Source of the DNA: Cyclobacteriaceae bacterium YHN15
GTDB taxonomy: Bacteria; Bacteroidota; Bacteroidia; Cytophagales; Cyclobacteriaceae
Reading direction: 5' to 3'
DNA length: 64,000 nt
NCBI GenBank assembly: GCA_003797895.1
Contig: RKQB01000006.1
Location: forward strand, 62,001 to 126,000
Below, piece by piece: positions 17,047 to 28,883 of the stretch. Made by a program: the position numbers and the translations under genes. The notes beneath the pieces were generated by a model. The model was given only the letters and a program-made list of their open reading frames with translations. It was not told where the DNA came from and searched no databases. How positions within the stretch are numbered: position 1 is the first letter of the stretch; each line of letters opens with the position of its first letter.

Positions 17047-18618
17047 TTGAGCACAGAATTAATTATTGATTCTACTCAAAACGGTAGTCGGATTGCACTT
17101 CTTAAAGACAAAAGCCTGGTAGAACTTCACTCGGAAGGAGGAGAAAACCAGTTCAAAGTCGGAGATATTTATTTAGGAACAGTGCGTAAAATCGTCAATG
17201 GGCTGAATGCAGCCTTTATTGATGTAGGGTATGAAAAGGATGCCTTCCTGCATTATCAGGATTTAGGTCCCCAAATCAGTAGCCTTAACAATTTTACCAA
17301 ACTGATCCGAAACAATAATTACTCCTCTTTCAACTTGAAAGGCTTTGAGAAGGATGCTGATATTGAAAAACTTGGAAAAATTTCCAATGTACTTTCCAAA
17401 AATCAGCAAGTTTTGGTACAGGTAGTTAAAGAACCTATCTCTACCAAAGGTCCAAGATTATCGTGCGAGCTCTCATTAGCGGGTCGTTACCTAGTACTTG
17501 TTCCTTTTTCCGACACAGTCAACGTATCCAAAAAAATACGAAGCGCTGAAGAAAGAAAGAGACTAGTACGCTTAATCACCTCCATCAAACCCGCCAATTT
17601 TGGCGTCATCATCAGAACAGTGGCAGAAGGCCAGTCAGTAACCGAACTGGACAAAGACCTCAGAAACCTGTTGACGACTTGGGAAGATGGCATGAAAAAA
17701 CTGGCCAAGGCCAAAGGACGCGACAAAGTTATTGGAGAAATGAGCATGGCTTCCTCGATTATCAGGGACCTGCTCAACGAATCATTTGATGCAATCACCG
17801 TAGAGGATGAATTGATCTATGATCAAATCAGGTCTTATATCAGATCCATTGCCCCTGAAAAGGAAAAAATTGTAAAGCTTTACAACGGTAAAGCAAAGCT
17901 CTTTGAAAATTTTGGAATAGAAAAGCAAATCAAAAGCTTGTTTGGAACGACAATCAGTCTTCCACAGGGAGGATATGTAATCATTGAACATACAGAAGCC
18001 CTCCACGTCATAGACGTCAACAGTGGAAATAAGTCCAATCAGGAAAGTGACCAGGAAACCACAGCATTGAAAACAAACCTGGTTGCAGCAAAAGAAATTG
18101 CGAGACAGTTGCGCCTCCGGGATATGGGAGGAATTATCGTCATCGACTTCATCGACATGAAAAAGGCTGATAATAAAAAAGCCATTTATGATGCGATGAG
18201 GCAGGAGATGAAAGATGACAGATCCAAAAATACCGTATTGCCCTTGACCAAATTCGGTCTGATGCAGATCACAAGACAAAGGGTAAGACCGGAAGTCAAC
18301 ATCGTCACAAAGGAAACCTGTCCGTCCTGTAATGGAACCGGAAAAATCCAGGCATCCATTTTGGTGGCGGATCAATTGGTAAAAGATCTCGAGCACATTG
18401 CAACTATTCAAAATGTTTCGAACATCCAAATAGGATTACACCCTTACCTCTATGCTTATTTTACAAGCGGATTTATTTCGCAAAGAGTAAGGTGGTTTTT
18501 CAAATACCTCAAATGGGTAAAACTGATAAAAGATTCTTCACTCCCGGTGACGGAGTACAAATTCCTGGATGAAACAGGAGAAGAAATTGAACTACAAGTA
18601 AAAAGCGAGACCGAATAG
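17047..18618 (+). CDS. rng: Ribonuclease G/E family endoribonuclease
   Basis: A 523-residue protein starting at a TTG codon (STELIIDSTQNGSRIAL). The N-terminal S1-like RNA-binding domain (residues 37-120) is interrupted by a longer loop. The RNase H-like and DNase I-like catalytic region carries the Mg-binding Asp pair in ALHVIDVNSGNK (about 322-333) and GGIIVIDFIDM (about 359-369). The zinc-link pair CPSCNGTG lies near residue 424. The length and the lack of a disordered tail fit RNase G rather than full RNase E. Family knowledge: it processes rRNA and decays mRNA in the cytoplasm. Confidence 0.95.
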   Translation: MSTELIIDSTQNGSRIALLKDKSLVELHSEGGENQFKVGDIYLGTVRKIVNGLNAAFIDVGYEKDAFLHYQDLGPQISSLNNFTKLIRNNNYSSFNLKGFEKDADIEKLGKISNVLSKNQQVLVQVVKEPISTKGPRLSCELSLAGRYLVLVPFSDTVNVSKKIRSAEERKRLVRLITSIKPANFGVIIRTVAEGQSVTELDKDLRNLLTTWEDGMKKLAKAKGRDKVIGEMSMASSIIRDLLNESFDAITVEDELIYDQIRSYIRSIAPEKEKIVKLYNGKAKLFENFGIEKQIKSLFGTTISLPQGGYVIIEHTEALHVIDVNSGNKSNQESDQETTALKTNLVAAKEIARQLRLRDMGGIIVIDFIDMKKADNKKAIYDAMRQEMKDDRSKNTVLPLTKFGLMQITRQRVRPEVNIVTKETCPSCNGTGKIQASILVADQLVKDLEHIATIQNVSNIQIGLHPYLYAYFTSGFISQRVRWFFKYLKWVKLIKDSSLPVTEYKFLDETGEEIELQVKSETE

Positions 18619-18631
18619 GTCTCGCTTTTTT
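18601..18631 (+). terminator. Intrinsic terminator overlapping the rng stop codon
   Basis: AAAAGCGAGACC and GGTCTCGCTTTT pair perfectly around a 5-base loop, followed by a T run. The last rng codons form the left arm, and the TAG stop straddles the loop and the right arm. Confidence 0.9.
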
Positions 18632-18721
18632 GTTTACAATTTTTATTGAAATGAAAATCTTCCTTTTATTCCCGTGAAAAAAATCAAAAAATGAATCTTT
18701 GGTCAGAAAATGACAGGTATG

Positions 18722-19114
18722 TCAATTTCCTTCCTCACTTTTTTGGCTAAGCTGAAAATTGATTTTCTCTGGAGAAATAGAATAGAATTGTTGGGTCAAG
18801 TGATAAATGGTTCCTTCAGGATCAACCAAAAATATGGTGTATTGCCACTTTTTATACTCTTCATTGTTCGTAATTGTCTCTCCTATATAACCTCCTGATG
18901 CAGGTCCAACATTTGCTGAAGCGTGACGGAATTTTACTTCTTTGGCAAAGAACAGAATTTCTCCGCCCGGTTCAACTTCCACGGTTTTTGATGGCATTCC
19001 CCAATCCAAAATAAGGTTTTCTTTGGATGAACCTATCCACTTGTTCATCAATTTTTTTTGCCCTGTACAAGAAGCAAGCACTAGGATAGCAAAAATCGGG
19101 ATAAGGCTTTTCAT
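18722..19114 (-). CDS. Small lipoprotein of unknown function
   Basis: A 130-residue protein with a lipoprotein leader ending in LVLASC (Cys16). The mature part starts with a region reminiscent of small-protein A/BamE-like folds: LMNKWIGSSKENLILDWGMPSKTVEV (split here at about 22-47), where a helix is followed by a GxP turn. It then has beta-type sequence with a conserved-looking WQYTIFLVDPEGTIY (about 90-104). This resemblance is only a fold-level guess. It is convergent to rng and has no obvious partner. Confidence 0.7.
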   Translation of the reverse strand: MKSLIPIFAILVLASCTGQKKLMNKWIGSSKENLILDWGMPSKTVEVEPGGEILFFAKEVKFRHASANVGPASGGYIGETITNNEEYKKWQYTIFLVDPEGTIYHLTQQFYSISPEKINFQLSQKSEEGN

Positions 19115-19420
19115 AGGTAGAAGCTTTTAGAACCTTAAAAAAGGTATGATTTTTTACGAAACTTTTACATAAATAGTTTGACAAATTATGCATGTACATA
19201 TCCTGGAAAATCCCAGCAAAAGAAATTTCCCTAAAAGTAAAAATATGTCCAATTATTGAGGATCACGACATAAGTCCAGTTGAAAATTACCAAGAGAAAT
19301 ATAATCAATTGATAAATTGAAATTTTCTGAACAAATTTTGGATTAGGAGCCACATTTTTTTACCATTTTTAAAATGTTTGTCTTCAAAACACCTGACCTT
19401 TGTGAAGCACAATTATTGAT
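19115..19420. other. Intergenic region with no supported gene
   Basis: About 300 bases. The only frame of note is a 42-codon plus-strand frame from the ATG at 19192 to the TGA at 19320 (starting MYISWKIPAKEIS), which I do not recognise and do not call. No promoter match or hairpin stands out. Together with the MFS remnant that follows, it may be decayed coding DNA. Confidence 0.45.
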
Positions 19421-19570
19421 ATGAAAACAGAAAGTATCACACTTGGGCTTAAGGAAAACTGGAAACACTTTGCCATATTGGTGTTTGTAAATGCCTTTAT
19501 AGGTAGAATTATCTGCATAGAGCGGTGTATTTCCCCTCAGTTTGCTGAAATGGATTCCAAGTATCCTTAG
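19421..19570 (+). pseudogene. N-terminal remnant of an MFS transporter
   Basis: A 49-codon frame from the ATG at 19421 to the TAG at 19568 begins MKTESITLGLKENWKHFAIL and continues through VNAFIGRIICIERCISPQFAE. From memory of the family, this resembles the start of a Bacteroidota MFS transporter subfamily (LKENWKQF, then NAFVGG, then GLERSILPQ). The rest of the ~400-residue protein is missing: the frame stops, and no other frame before 19653 continues it. I read it as a decayed gene fragment beside an intact cation antiporter. Confidence 0.5.
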
Positions 19571-19652
19571 AAAAAAGTAGCCAAAGATTGAATTTCCCAT
19601 CTGATCGAATACACAAAAGAATACTTACTCATTATTAAATTGTTCCCAAACC

Positions 19653-20696
19653 ATGATAACAAATATCATCAACATACACGAAATTCACTTAACGGGAATA
19701 ATTTTAATCTTAATAATTTCAGCAATAGTTATTTCAGTTGCCGGTACTTATCTCGCAAAATTCGCCGACCAGATCGCTGACATTACCAAGCTGGGGGAGG
19801 CGTTAGTCGGCGCAGTATTATTGGGGGCGATTACATCTCTGGCAGGAGTGGTTACCTCTATTTCCGCGGCTTTACAGGGATATGCCGATCTTGCAATAAG
19901 CAATGCAATAGGTGGAATTGCTGTTCAAACTTTTTTCCTTGCGATTGCAGATATGACATATAGAAAAGCCAACCTGGAGCATGCTTCTGCCTCTTTGTCG
20001 AATCTCATGTACAGTGTGCTGTTGATAGGTTTATTGACGATGCTTTTAATAATGTCCCAGACGCCGGAAGTGACTTTTCTAGGCTTTCATCCAGGCTCCC
20101 CTCTAATTATTATAACATTTTTAGGAGGCTTATGGATGGTTTCAAAAGCTTCAAAAACTCCTATGTGGACTCCGACGCGTACTGTAGAAACTGTAACTGA
20201 TGTCCCCGCAAAAAACCTACATAAAATCAATTTAAAGAAGCTTTGGATTGGTTTTTCAATAACTGCTTTATTGGTAATAATTGGTGGATATTATGTAGGA
20301 GAAGCCGGTATTGCTATAGCCGAGAGAACGCAACTTTCGGAATCTTTTGTAGGAGGATTAATCACAGCTGTTGCTACATCTCTGCCTGAATTAATTGTCT
20401 CTATCAGTGCGGTAAAAAGAGGCTCTTTGACCATGGCAGTAAGCAATATTGTCGGAGGAAATTCATTTGAAGTAATAGTAGTGGCTATCGCGGATTTCTT
20501 TTACAAAGGATCAATTCTTCATGCTGCCACATCTGCCGATTCTTTTATCATTACATTGACTATACTTTTGATGTCAGTGTTGTTAATGGGATTGCTTTTT
20601 AGAGAAAAGCAGGGAATAGCTAAAATTGGATGGGAAAGCTTTGGGATAGTAATAATATTCATTGTGGGATATATTATTTTATATTTCAATGGTTAA
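19653..20696 (+). CDS. CaCA-type cation (Na+/Ca2+ or Ca2+/H+) antiporter
   Basis: A 347-residue integral membrane protein with about ten hydrophobic segments in two inverted halves. Each half has the alpha-repeat signature: GAVLLGAITSLAGVVTSISA (about 52-71) and GGLITAVATSLPELIVSISA (about 233-252), the latter with the acidic Glu of the exchange site. In the first half the equivalent acidic position reads Gly-Val, so the two halves are not identical in ligands. The halves are joined by a hydrophilic loop near 165-185. Family knowledge: such exchangers extrude cations across the inner membrane. The neighbours give no hint of the substrate. Confidence 0.85.
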   Translation: MITNIINIHEIHLTGIILILIISAIVISVAGTYLAKFADQIADITKLGEALVGAVLLGAITSLAGVVTSISAALQGYADLAISNAIGGIAVQTFFLAIADMTYRKANLEHASASLSNLMYSVLLIGLLTMLLIMSQTPEVTFLGFHPGSPLIIITFLGGLWMVSKASKTPMWTPTRTVETVTDVPAKNLHKINLKKLWIGFSITALLVIIGGYYVGEAGIAIAERTQLSESFVGGLITAVATSLPELIVSISAVKRGSLTMAVSNIVGGNSFEVIVVAIADFFYKGSILHAATSADSFIITLTILLMSVLLMGLLFREKQGIAKIGWESFGIVIIFIVGYIILYFNG

Positions 20697-21011
20697 GTAA
20701 AAGCTCGTTCTTGAATCAAAGTTAAGGGCAGATTGAGAATTAAATGCCTAAATTCCAAGGCTTTGAACAATCAACTGCTGCTTACTATGCTTTTGTGTTC
20801 CACCAAAAAGAGAACAAGAAAGATAAAATTGATCAATTATTGCTGAAATCAATATGCAAGAGGATGTTCACTCCGGGATTTAAGTAATTTGTGATGTGAA
20901 TTGTGAATAGGTTTTTATACCCGAAGCAAAAAATCAACAATGAATTGAATCACATTGGAAACATGAGAATCCAATTTTTAGTTAAATTTGAATATTAATT
21001 GATTAAATAAA
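20697..21011. other. Intergenic region with a possible promoter
   Basis: About 315 bases with no gene. TAAATTTG at 20983-20990 matches the Bacteroidota -7 box and would start a transcript close to the hydroxylase gene at 21012; the best upstream TTG is 25 bases away, a weak match. The rest is featureless AT-rich sequence. Confidence 0.4.
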
Positions 21012-21818
21012 ATGGATCTTGATCTCGATTGGCTACTTAATACAGATTATAGTCAACCCTGGAATTTTCTGATTATTTTCTCCATCTTACTCGTTGGGAT
21101 TTTCTTAAGGTACTTGATTCTGGCCTGGCTGTATCACGAATTGATATACAAAAAACTGGGGAATTCCAAGCCTTATAGAAGACTTCATGAACAGATCAAG
21201 CTTCCACAAGTGAAAAGAGAAATTTGGTATTCATTTTTAGGAGCAATCATATTTTCCATCATGGGTACAGTCTTGTTAATCTGTTGGCAACGGGGCTTTA
21301 CCCAGCTTTATACTGCACTTACTGCTTGGGATTTAATATGGATACCAATGAGTTTCTTCCTCGCCCTTTTCATTCACGAAACTTACTATTATTGGCTACA
21401 CCGATGGATGCACCGTACAAAGGTACTCAGGCACTTTCATCATATTCACCACAACAGCCTGTATACGAGTTCTTTTACCTCTTTTTCATTTCATCCTATT
21501 GAAGCATTTTTGCAAGCAATCTTCTTACCGGTATTAGTGCTATTTTTACCCCTGCATTTTTCAGTGCTTCTGGGTTTATTGGTGACCATGTCCATTACCG
21601 CAGTGATCAATCATGCCGGAGTGGAAGTGTATGCAAGTTCATCCTTACAATCTCCACTTGCCCGATGGATGGTAGGGGCTACACACCATGATATGCATCA
21701 TTTGAAATACCGCTGCAATTATGGCCTTTATTTCACTTTTTGGGATGTTTGGATGCGGACCGAAGACGCTGGATTTGAAAAGCGGTTTTTAGCCCATACT
21801 TCCAAGAAAAAATCCTAA
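21012..21818 (+). CDS. Sterol desaturase/fatty acid hydroxylase family membrane diiron enzyme
   Basis: A 268-residue membrane protein with the eight-His diiron signature: HETYYYWLHRWMH (about 119-131), HFHHIHHNS (about 137-145) and, near the C-terminus, HHDMHH (about 235-240). Hydrophobic segments flank these clusters (about 17-40, 72-95, 105-120, 175-200). Family knowledge: members hydroxylate or desaturate lipids or carotenoids at the inner membrane using O2. The substrate is not indicated by the neighbours, although an LpxL-like acyltransferase lies convergently downstream. Confidence 0.9.
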   Translation: MDLDLDWLLNTDYSQPWNFLIIFSILLVGIFLRYLILAWLYHELIYKKLGNSKPYRRLHEQIKLPQVKREIWYSFLGAIIFSIMGTVLLICWQRGFTQLYTALTAWDLIWIPMSFFLALFIHETYYYWLHRWMHRTKVLRHFHHIHHNSLYTSSFTSFSFHPIEAFLQAIFLPVLVLFLPLHFSVLLGLLVTMSITAVINHAGVEVYASSSLQSPLARWMVGATHHDMHHLKYRCNYGLYFTFWDVWMRTEDAGFEKRFLAHTSKKKS

Positions 21819-21873
21819 AAACTATTCCTGAGCATTTATAGAAATCAAGTCAAAAAAGACACCAATAATTACA

Positions 21874-22788
21874 TTAATGTTCCGGTCGGGTTTTCCATCT
21901 TTCATGCATCCAAACCCATTGAGTAGGATCCTGATTGATCAGCATTTCCGAAACTTTAGAAAAAACAAGGGTATTGGTTATGACATCCTCTTCTTCATTG
22001 CCTGAAATTACAATAGGTATCTCTGGGTATACCTTTAATTGCTGTTGATGTCTATCATCCAGGTGTATTCCTAACGGAACTACTTTAGCATCTGTTCGAA
22101 TGGCAAAAAGAGCTGCTCCAATTGGAGTAAAAGCTGGCCTCCCCATAAAATCCACGAATACACTTTTAACTTTGGTATCCTGATCGATCAACATGGCCAC
22201 CACTCCTCCGGATTTAAGATTCCTAATTACCTTCAAGGTATCTTTCCCCCGCTCTATGGCCTCAGCACCACGTCTTCTTCGATTATCCATCAATAATCGG
22301 TTCAATCTAGGATCTTTTTGCACCTTGCCGATAATTTGAGGACGGTAATTCATCAAGGCTAAATAGGTTCCAACCAATTCAAATGCCCCCATATGAGCAG
22401 TCAGTACAATTACTCCCTTTTTAGTACTCAGAGCCTTTTCAAGATGTTCCTCACCTGTTACATTGACCACCTTTTTAAAAGAATTGATGTCCTGCATGCT
22501 TACTGAGCGAAGAACATCAGCGGAATTTTTTCCGATCATGACAAAAACTTTCTTGGCCATTAAATGGATTTCTTCTTTAGATTTTTCATGCCCATAAACC
22601 ATTTCAAGATGCCTGAATGTTTTTTTCCGGGCATCTCTTACCATATAAAAAGACAGACCTCCTAAAAAACCACACATTTCCAACAATGATTTCCTGGGCA
22701 ATAGGTTTGATAATACCAAAAGCCATTTCACGAAAAGAAACAAGAGGAAATATTTGATTCTCTTTATAAGAGGGCGGCTTTGATTCAT
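21874..22788 (-). CDS. LpxL/HtrB-like lysophospholipid/lipid A acyltransferase
   Basis: A 304-residue protein with an N-terminal membrane anchor. It carries the acyltransferase motif HMGAFE (His-x4-Glu, about residue 132) in VLTAHMGAFELVG. Further blocks are RRRGAEAIERGKDTLKVI (about 172-189) and the LIDQD and FVDFMGRPAFTP segments (about 199-216). Family knowledge: it adds acyl chains to lipid A precursors, or to other lysolipids in Bacteroidota, at the cytoplasmic face of the inner membrane. It is a single gene, convergent with the hydroxylase. Confidence 0.9.
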   Translation of the reverse strand: MNQSRPLIKRIKYFLLFLFVKWLLVLSNLLPRKSLLEMCGFLGGLSFYMVRDARKKTFRHLEMVYGHEKSKEEIHLMAKKVFVMIGKNSADVLRSVSMQDINSFKKVVNVTGEEHLEKALSTKKGVIVLTAHMGAFELVGTYLALMNYRPQIIGKVQKDPRLNRLLMDNRRRRGAEAIERGKDTLKVIRNLKSGGVVAMLIDQDTKVKSVFVDFMGRPAFTPIGAALFAIRTDAKVVPLGIHLDDRHQQQLKVYPEIPIVISGNEEEDVITNTLVFSKVSEMLINQDPTQWVWMHERWKTRPEH

Positions 22789-22968
22789 CTTTTTGATGAG
22801 CTTTTGATAGACCAGGGGTTATTTCTGACGCTTTCTCTATAAACCCTTTTGAGAAAATAATATTACAGAAGGGGTAATAATAGGTAAAAGGTTTTCGGTA
22901 AAAATAAAGAAAATGATTTTCTCTCTTCTTACGTTAAAAGGAATAAATCCTGACTGTAAAAGTATGAA

Positions 22969-23000
22969 TAAAAAACGGCAATCCTTTTCAGGACTGCCGT
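22969..23000 (-). terminator. katG intrinsic terminator
   Basis: ACGGCAATCC and GGACTGCCGT (22975-22984 and 22991-23000) form a stem with one wobble. On the minus strand it is followed by a run of six T. It lies about 30 bases beyond the katG stop. Confidence 0.8.
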
Positions 23001-23027
23001 GTTAGTTTACTTGATTTATTGATTCAA

Positions 23028-25565
<2,538 letters not shown>

Positions 25566-26609
25566 TTACTTCAAAATCCATGCATCCAATTTTAACAATG
25601 CATTAAGCAAATACATCTGATTCTTTGCACGGTGTAAATTTTGCTCTTCGTAGTGAATGGTATAATAAATATTACCATTGAGATAATCGGCTAAAAACCT
25701 AAAGCCCATAATACAGGTCATCATTTTCCCCCCAAAAGGCAATGATCTAATTTCTTCATGAGTAAAAACCCCCTTGCCCCCATCTTGGAAACCCTTTAAA
25801 AGGGCTATATATTTGGCTTCATCCACATGGATATTTTCCCAGTTTTGGGAAGATTCACCCTCTGAACAAGCCACTGTTCTGACCAGGTCTCCGAAATCAT
25901 AAAAAACATATCCAGCCATGACGGTATCCAGGTCTATGACTGCGTTTACTTTTGTAAAATCTTCGGAAAAAATAAGGTTATTGATTTTGGTATCATTGTG
26001 GGTTAATCTGAGAGGAAGTTTATTCTTCCATAAAATATACTCATCAACCAAATTTTTCTGTCCCAAATAAAAGTCTACCAGCTTTTTAAGTTCTCCTGTT
26101 ATTTCCCTATTAGTTTTTTCTATGGCTTCCAATAGTTGCTTATACCTTAAATTCAGGTCATTAAAACCCGGGATAGACTCTTGAAAATTGTCAGCAGGAA
26201 TGTGAAATCCCGCCACTATAAATTGAGCAAAAGATTTTGCTGCCAAATAAGCGTACTCCGGTTTTTCTATTTCGTTGACACAGGTACCTGACACAAAGGG
26301 AGAAATCCTGAAATAATTACCATGTATTTTTGTAAATAACTCTCCCTCGTAATTGGGAATTGAAAGGGGGAGCTGGAATGGCAAATCTATTGTATTGATC
26401 TTTTCGATCAGTATTTTATGGTTATGGGAAATGATGTCAGGCCTTTGGAAAACTTTGTCGTTGAATCGCTGGAGAATGAGTTTTTGCCCATCCTTTTCAA
26501 CCAAATAGGTTTGATGGATATGGCCGTCTCCAAATGAACGGATTTCCCCTTCCGCAATTTCCAGTCCATATTTTTCATTGAGTTCACTTAACCAGGACAA
26601 GGCATTCAT
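25566..26609 (-). CDS. Aminoglycoside phosphotransferase-fold sugar kinase, NahK-like
   Basis: A 347-residue kinase of the APH/choline kinase fold. The N-terminal lobe has FGDGHIHQTYLV and KLILQRFN (about 26-51). The catalytic loop is LRLTHNDTKINNLIF (about 200-214; His-Asn-Asp with the base Asp), and the metal-binding VIDLDTVMAG lies at about 225-234. These loops resemble N-acetylhexosamine 1-kinase (NahK) more than antibiotic kinases. The substrate is probably a sugar or amino sugar, by inference. It is divergent from an SSS sodium symporter, a pairing that suggests uptake followed by phosphorylation. Confidence 0.8.
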   Translation of the reverse strand: MNALSWLSELNEKYGLEIAEGEIRSFGDGHIHQTYLVEKDGQKLILQRFNDKVFQRPDIISHNHKILIEKINTIDLPFQLPLSIPNYEGELFTKIHGNYFRISPFVSGTCVNEIEKPEYAYLAAKSFAQFIVAGFHIPADNFQESIPGFNDLNLRYKQLLEAIEKTNREITGELKKLVDFYLGQKNLVDEYILWKNKLPLRLTHNDTKINNLIFSEDFTKVNAVIDLDTVMAGYVFYDFGDLVRTVACSEGESSQNWENIHVDEAKYIALLKGFQDGGKGVFTHEEIRSLPFGGKMMTCIMGFRFLADYLNGNIYYTIHYEEQNLHRAKNQMYLLNALLKLDAWILK

Positions 26610-26827
26610 AAATTTTCAGAATTGAGCAGTAAAAGTAAGTTTTTCGCAATTAAGTGAATAATTGTATGGAATAATATGCTAATTCAAAATTTACCTTTTT
26701 GAAAAAGTGTACTTTGCAATTCTTGAATTATTATTTACATTAGTAAAATTTATTAAATAAGTAGAAGTAAGTAAATAAAAAAATTTAATAACTTCTTCTT
26801 TTATCAAGCCACCTAACCCAAATACCT

Positions 26828-28603
26828 ATGAATATCTCACTGATTGACTGGGCGATAATTGCTGCCTTTTTTGTGGTATCTATGCTCATTGGTGTTTTGA
26901 CCTCCAGAAAAGCAGGGTCATCAGCCAAAGAGTTTTTTCTTTCCGGAAGGAATATGCCATGGTGGTTATTGGGCGTATCTATGGTTGCAACCACTTTTTC
27001 TGCAGATACTCCCAATCTAGTGACGGACATTGTCAGAAAAAACGGTGTTTCCGGTAACTGGGTCTGGTGGGCATTTTTATTGACCGGAATGTTGACGGTA
27101 TTTGTTTATGCCAAATTATGGAGAAGGTCTGAAGTAACCACTGATCTGGAATTTTATGAATTGAGATATGGTGGAAAACCAGCTGCCTTTTTGCGGGCTT
27201 TCCGCGCTTTGTATTTGGGCGTGTTTTTCAATGTAGTAATCATGGCCACTGTCTCTTTGGCGGCTATCAAAATCGGTGGCGTTATGCTGGGATTGTCTCC
27301 TATTGAGACCTTGCTTCTGGCATCTGTGGTGACTGTGATTTACAGCTCTCTGGGTGGTTTAAAAGGGGTATTATTGACCGATTTTTTCCAGTTCTTTATC
27401 GCAATGGCTGGAGCAATCGGAGCGGCAATCTATGTTTTGGATATGCCTGAAATAGGCTCTTTGGATAAATTATTGGCCCATCCAAATGTTGCTGATAAAC
27501 TCAACTTTTTCCCTGATTTCGACGATTGGAACCTGGTAATTCCTTTATTGATAATGCCTTTGGCCATTCAATGGTGGGCTACTTGGTATCCCGGAGCTGA
27601 GCCAGGCGGCGGAGGTTATATAGCCCAAAGAATGCTTTCTGCAAAGGATGAAAAAAATGCCATCGGTGCCACGCTGTTTTTCAATATTGCACACTATGGC
27701 ATGCGTCCATGGCCATGGATCATCATTGCGTTATCTTCCCTGATTGTTTTCCCTAATGTTTCCGATATGCAAGAAGCATTTCCTCATATCCCTGTCGATA
27801 AATTAGGAAACGACCTCGCATATTCGGCCATGCTCACGTTTTTACCAACCGGTTTAATAGGAATCGTCCTAGCATCGCTTATAGCGGCGGTCATGTCTAC
27901 TTTATCCACACACCTCAACTGGGGTTCATCGTATGTGGTCAATGACTTTTACCAAAGATTCCTTAAGCCAAATGCCTCTGACAAGGAATTGGTAGCTGTA
28001 GGCAGAATTTCGACGGTCTTATTAATGGTTTTGGCGGCTGTATTGGCTTTGGCACTTTCCAGTGCCTTGGAAGCATTTAATATCCTATTGCAGATTGGAG
28101 CTGGTACAGGTGCAATTTTTATTTTACGTTGGTTTTGGTGGAGAATCAATGCTTACACTGAAATTTCAGCCATGATTATTTCATTTGCCGTAGCAATTTT
28201 CTTTGAGACCATTAATCCTAAAATTCAATGGGTAGCCATCCCTGAAAACCAAGAATATTTAAAGCTCCTTTATGGCGTGGGAATTACAACAATTGGTTGG
28301 GTTCTGGTCACTTTGTTTACACAACCTGAAAAGGACGCTGTTCTTCTTTCTTTCTATAGAAAAGTAAAACCAGCCGCATTTGGATGGAAAAACCTTTTGG
28401 ATAGATATCCACAAGAACATCAGGAAGAAGGAAGATTACCAAAAGAAATCGGATTGATGTTAGTTGGCTCAGTAATGGTTTATTCTGCCTTATTTGCCGT
28501 GGGATTCTGGATTTACGGAAATGTACTTTCGGCCACCATTGCTTCCATAATAGCTGTGGCTGGGGGGATAATCATCATCAAAAGCTGGAAAAACCTCAAA
28601 TAG
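26828..28603 (+). CDS. Sodium:solute symporter (SSS family)
   Basis: A 591-residue inner-membrane transporter with about 13-14 hydrophobic helices. The N-terminal part contains EFFLSGRNMPWWLLGVSMVA (about 37-56) and TFSADTPNLVTD (about 58-69), the unwound first-helix region of SSS proteins. The sodium-site helix MSTLSTHLNWGSSYVVNDFY follows at about 356-375. Family knowledge: SSS proteins couple Na+ entry to uptake of sugars, amino acids or vitamins. The divergent NahK-like kinase hints at a sugar, but the substrate is not readable from sequence. Confidence 0.92.
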   Translation: MNISLIDWAIIAAFFVVSMLIGVLTSRKAGSSAKEFFLSGRNMPWWLLGVSMVATTFSADTPNLVTDIVRKNGVSGNWVWWAFLLTGMLTVFVYAKLWRRSEVTTDLEFYELRYGGKPAAFLRAFRALYLGVFFNVVIMATVSLAAIKIGGVMLGLSPIETLLLASVVTVIYSSLGGLKGVLLTDFFQFFIAMAGAIGAAIYVLDMPEIGSLDKLLAHPNVADKLNFFPDFDDWNLVIPLLIMPLAIQWWATWYPGAEPGGGGYIAQRMLSAKDEKNAIGATLFFNIAHYGMRPWPWIIIALSSLIVFPNVSDMQEAFPHIPVDKLGNDLAYSAMLTFLPTGLIGIVLASLIAAVMSTLSTHLNWGSSYVVNDFYQRFLKPNASDKELVAVGRISTVLLMVLAAVLALALSSALEAFNILLQIGAGTGAIFILRWFWWRINAYTEISAMIISFAVAIFFETINPKIQWVAIPENQEYLKLLYGVGITTIGWVLVTLFTQPEKDAVLLSFYRKVKPAAFGWKNLLDRYPQEHQEEGRLPKEIGLMLVGSVMVYSALFAVGFWIYGNVLSATIASIIAVAGGIIIIKSWKNLK

Positions 28604-28794
28604 TTAAATGTTAATGTGATTCCGGAATACTAAGGTTGATATTCAACAGATGTCGGATGACCCCTGATAAAAGTAACTCTACTTCATGTTTCTCCCGATG
28701 GACATAGTGAGTAACATTTCTTGATTTTGGAAAACGTATTTCGGGAATAAAAGTCCCTTGATAATTGATGTTTTTTTGGTATTCCTTTTATTCC

Positions 28795-28847
28795 ATAAAC
28801 CCGAACAAGACCTAATAAAAATTAATTCTGGCCTTGTTTGGGTTTAT
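28795..28847. terminator. Long hairpin between the symporter gene and gldD
   Basis: Bases 28795-28812 and 28830-28847 pair over 18 positions, with two mismatches that can be G-U wobbles in one strand's RNA, around a 17-base AT-rich loop. It lies between the ends of two convergent genes and is probably a transcription end. A long T run follows neither arm directly, so termination efficiency is uncertain. Confidence 0.5.
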
Positions 28848-28883
28848 TGGTAATTGGTTTAAAAACTTCATTTCCAATCTTTT

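Noticed and set aside
17782..18429. 215-codon minus-strand frame inside rng
   Set aside because: Antisense shadow of the RNase G catalytic domain with random-looking composition.
19343..19600. 85-codon minus-strand frame opposite the MFS remnant
   Set aside because: Composition is unlike a real protein (scattered Cys and His, no domain), and the opposite strand carries recognisable MFS sequence.
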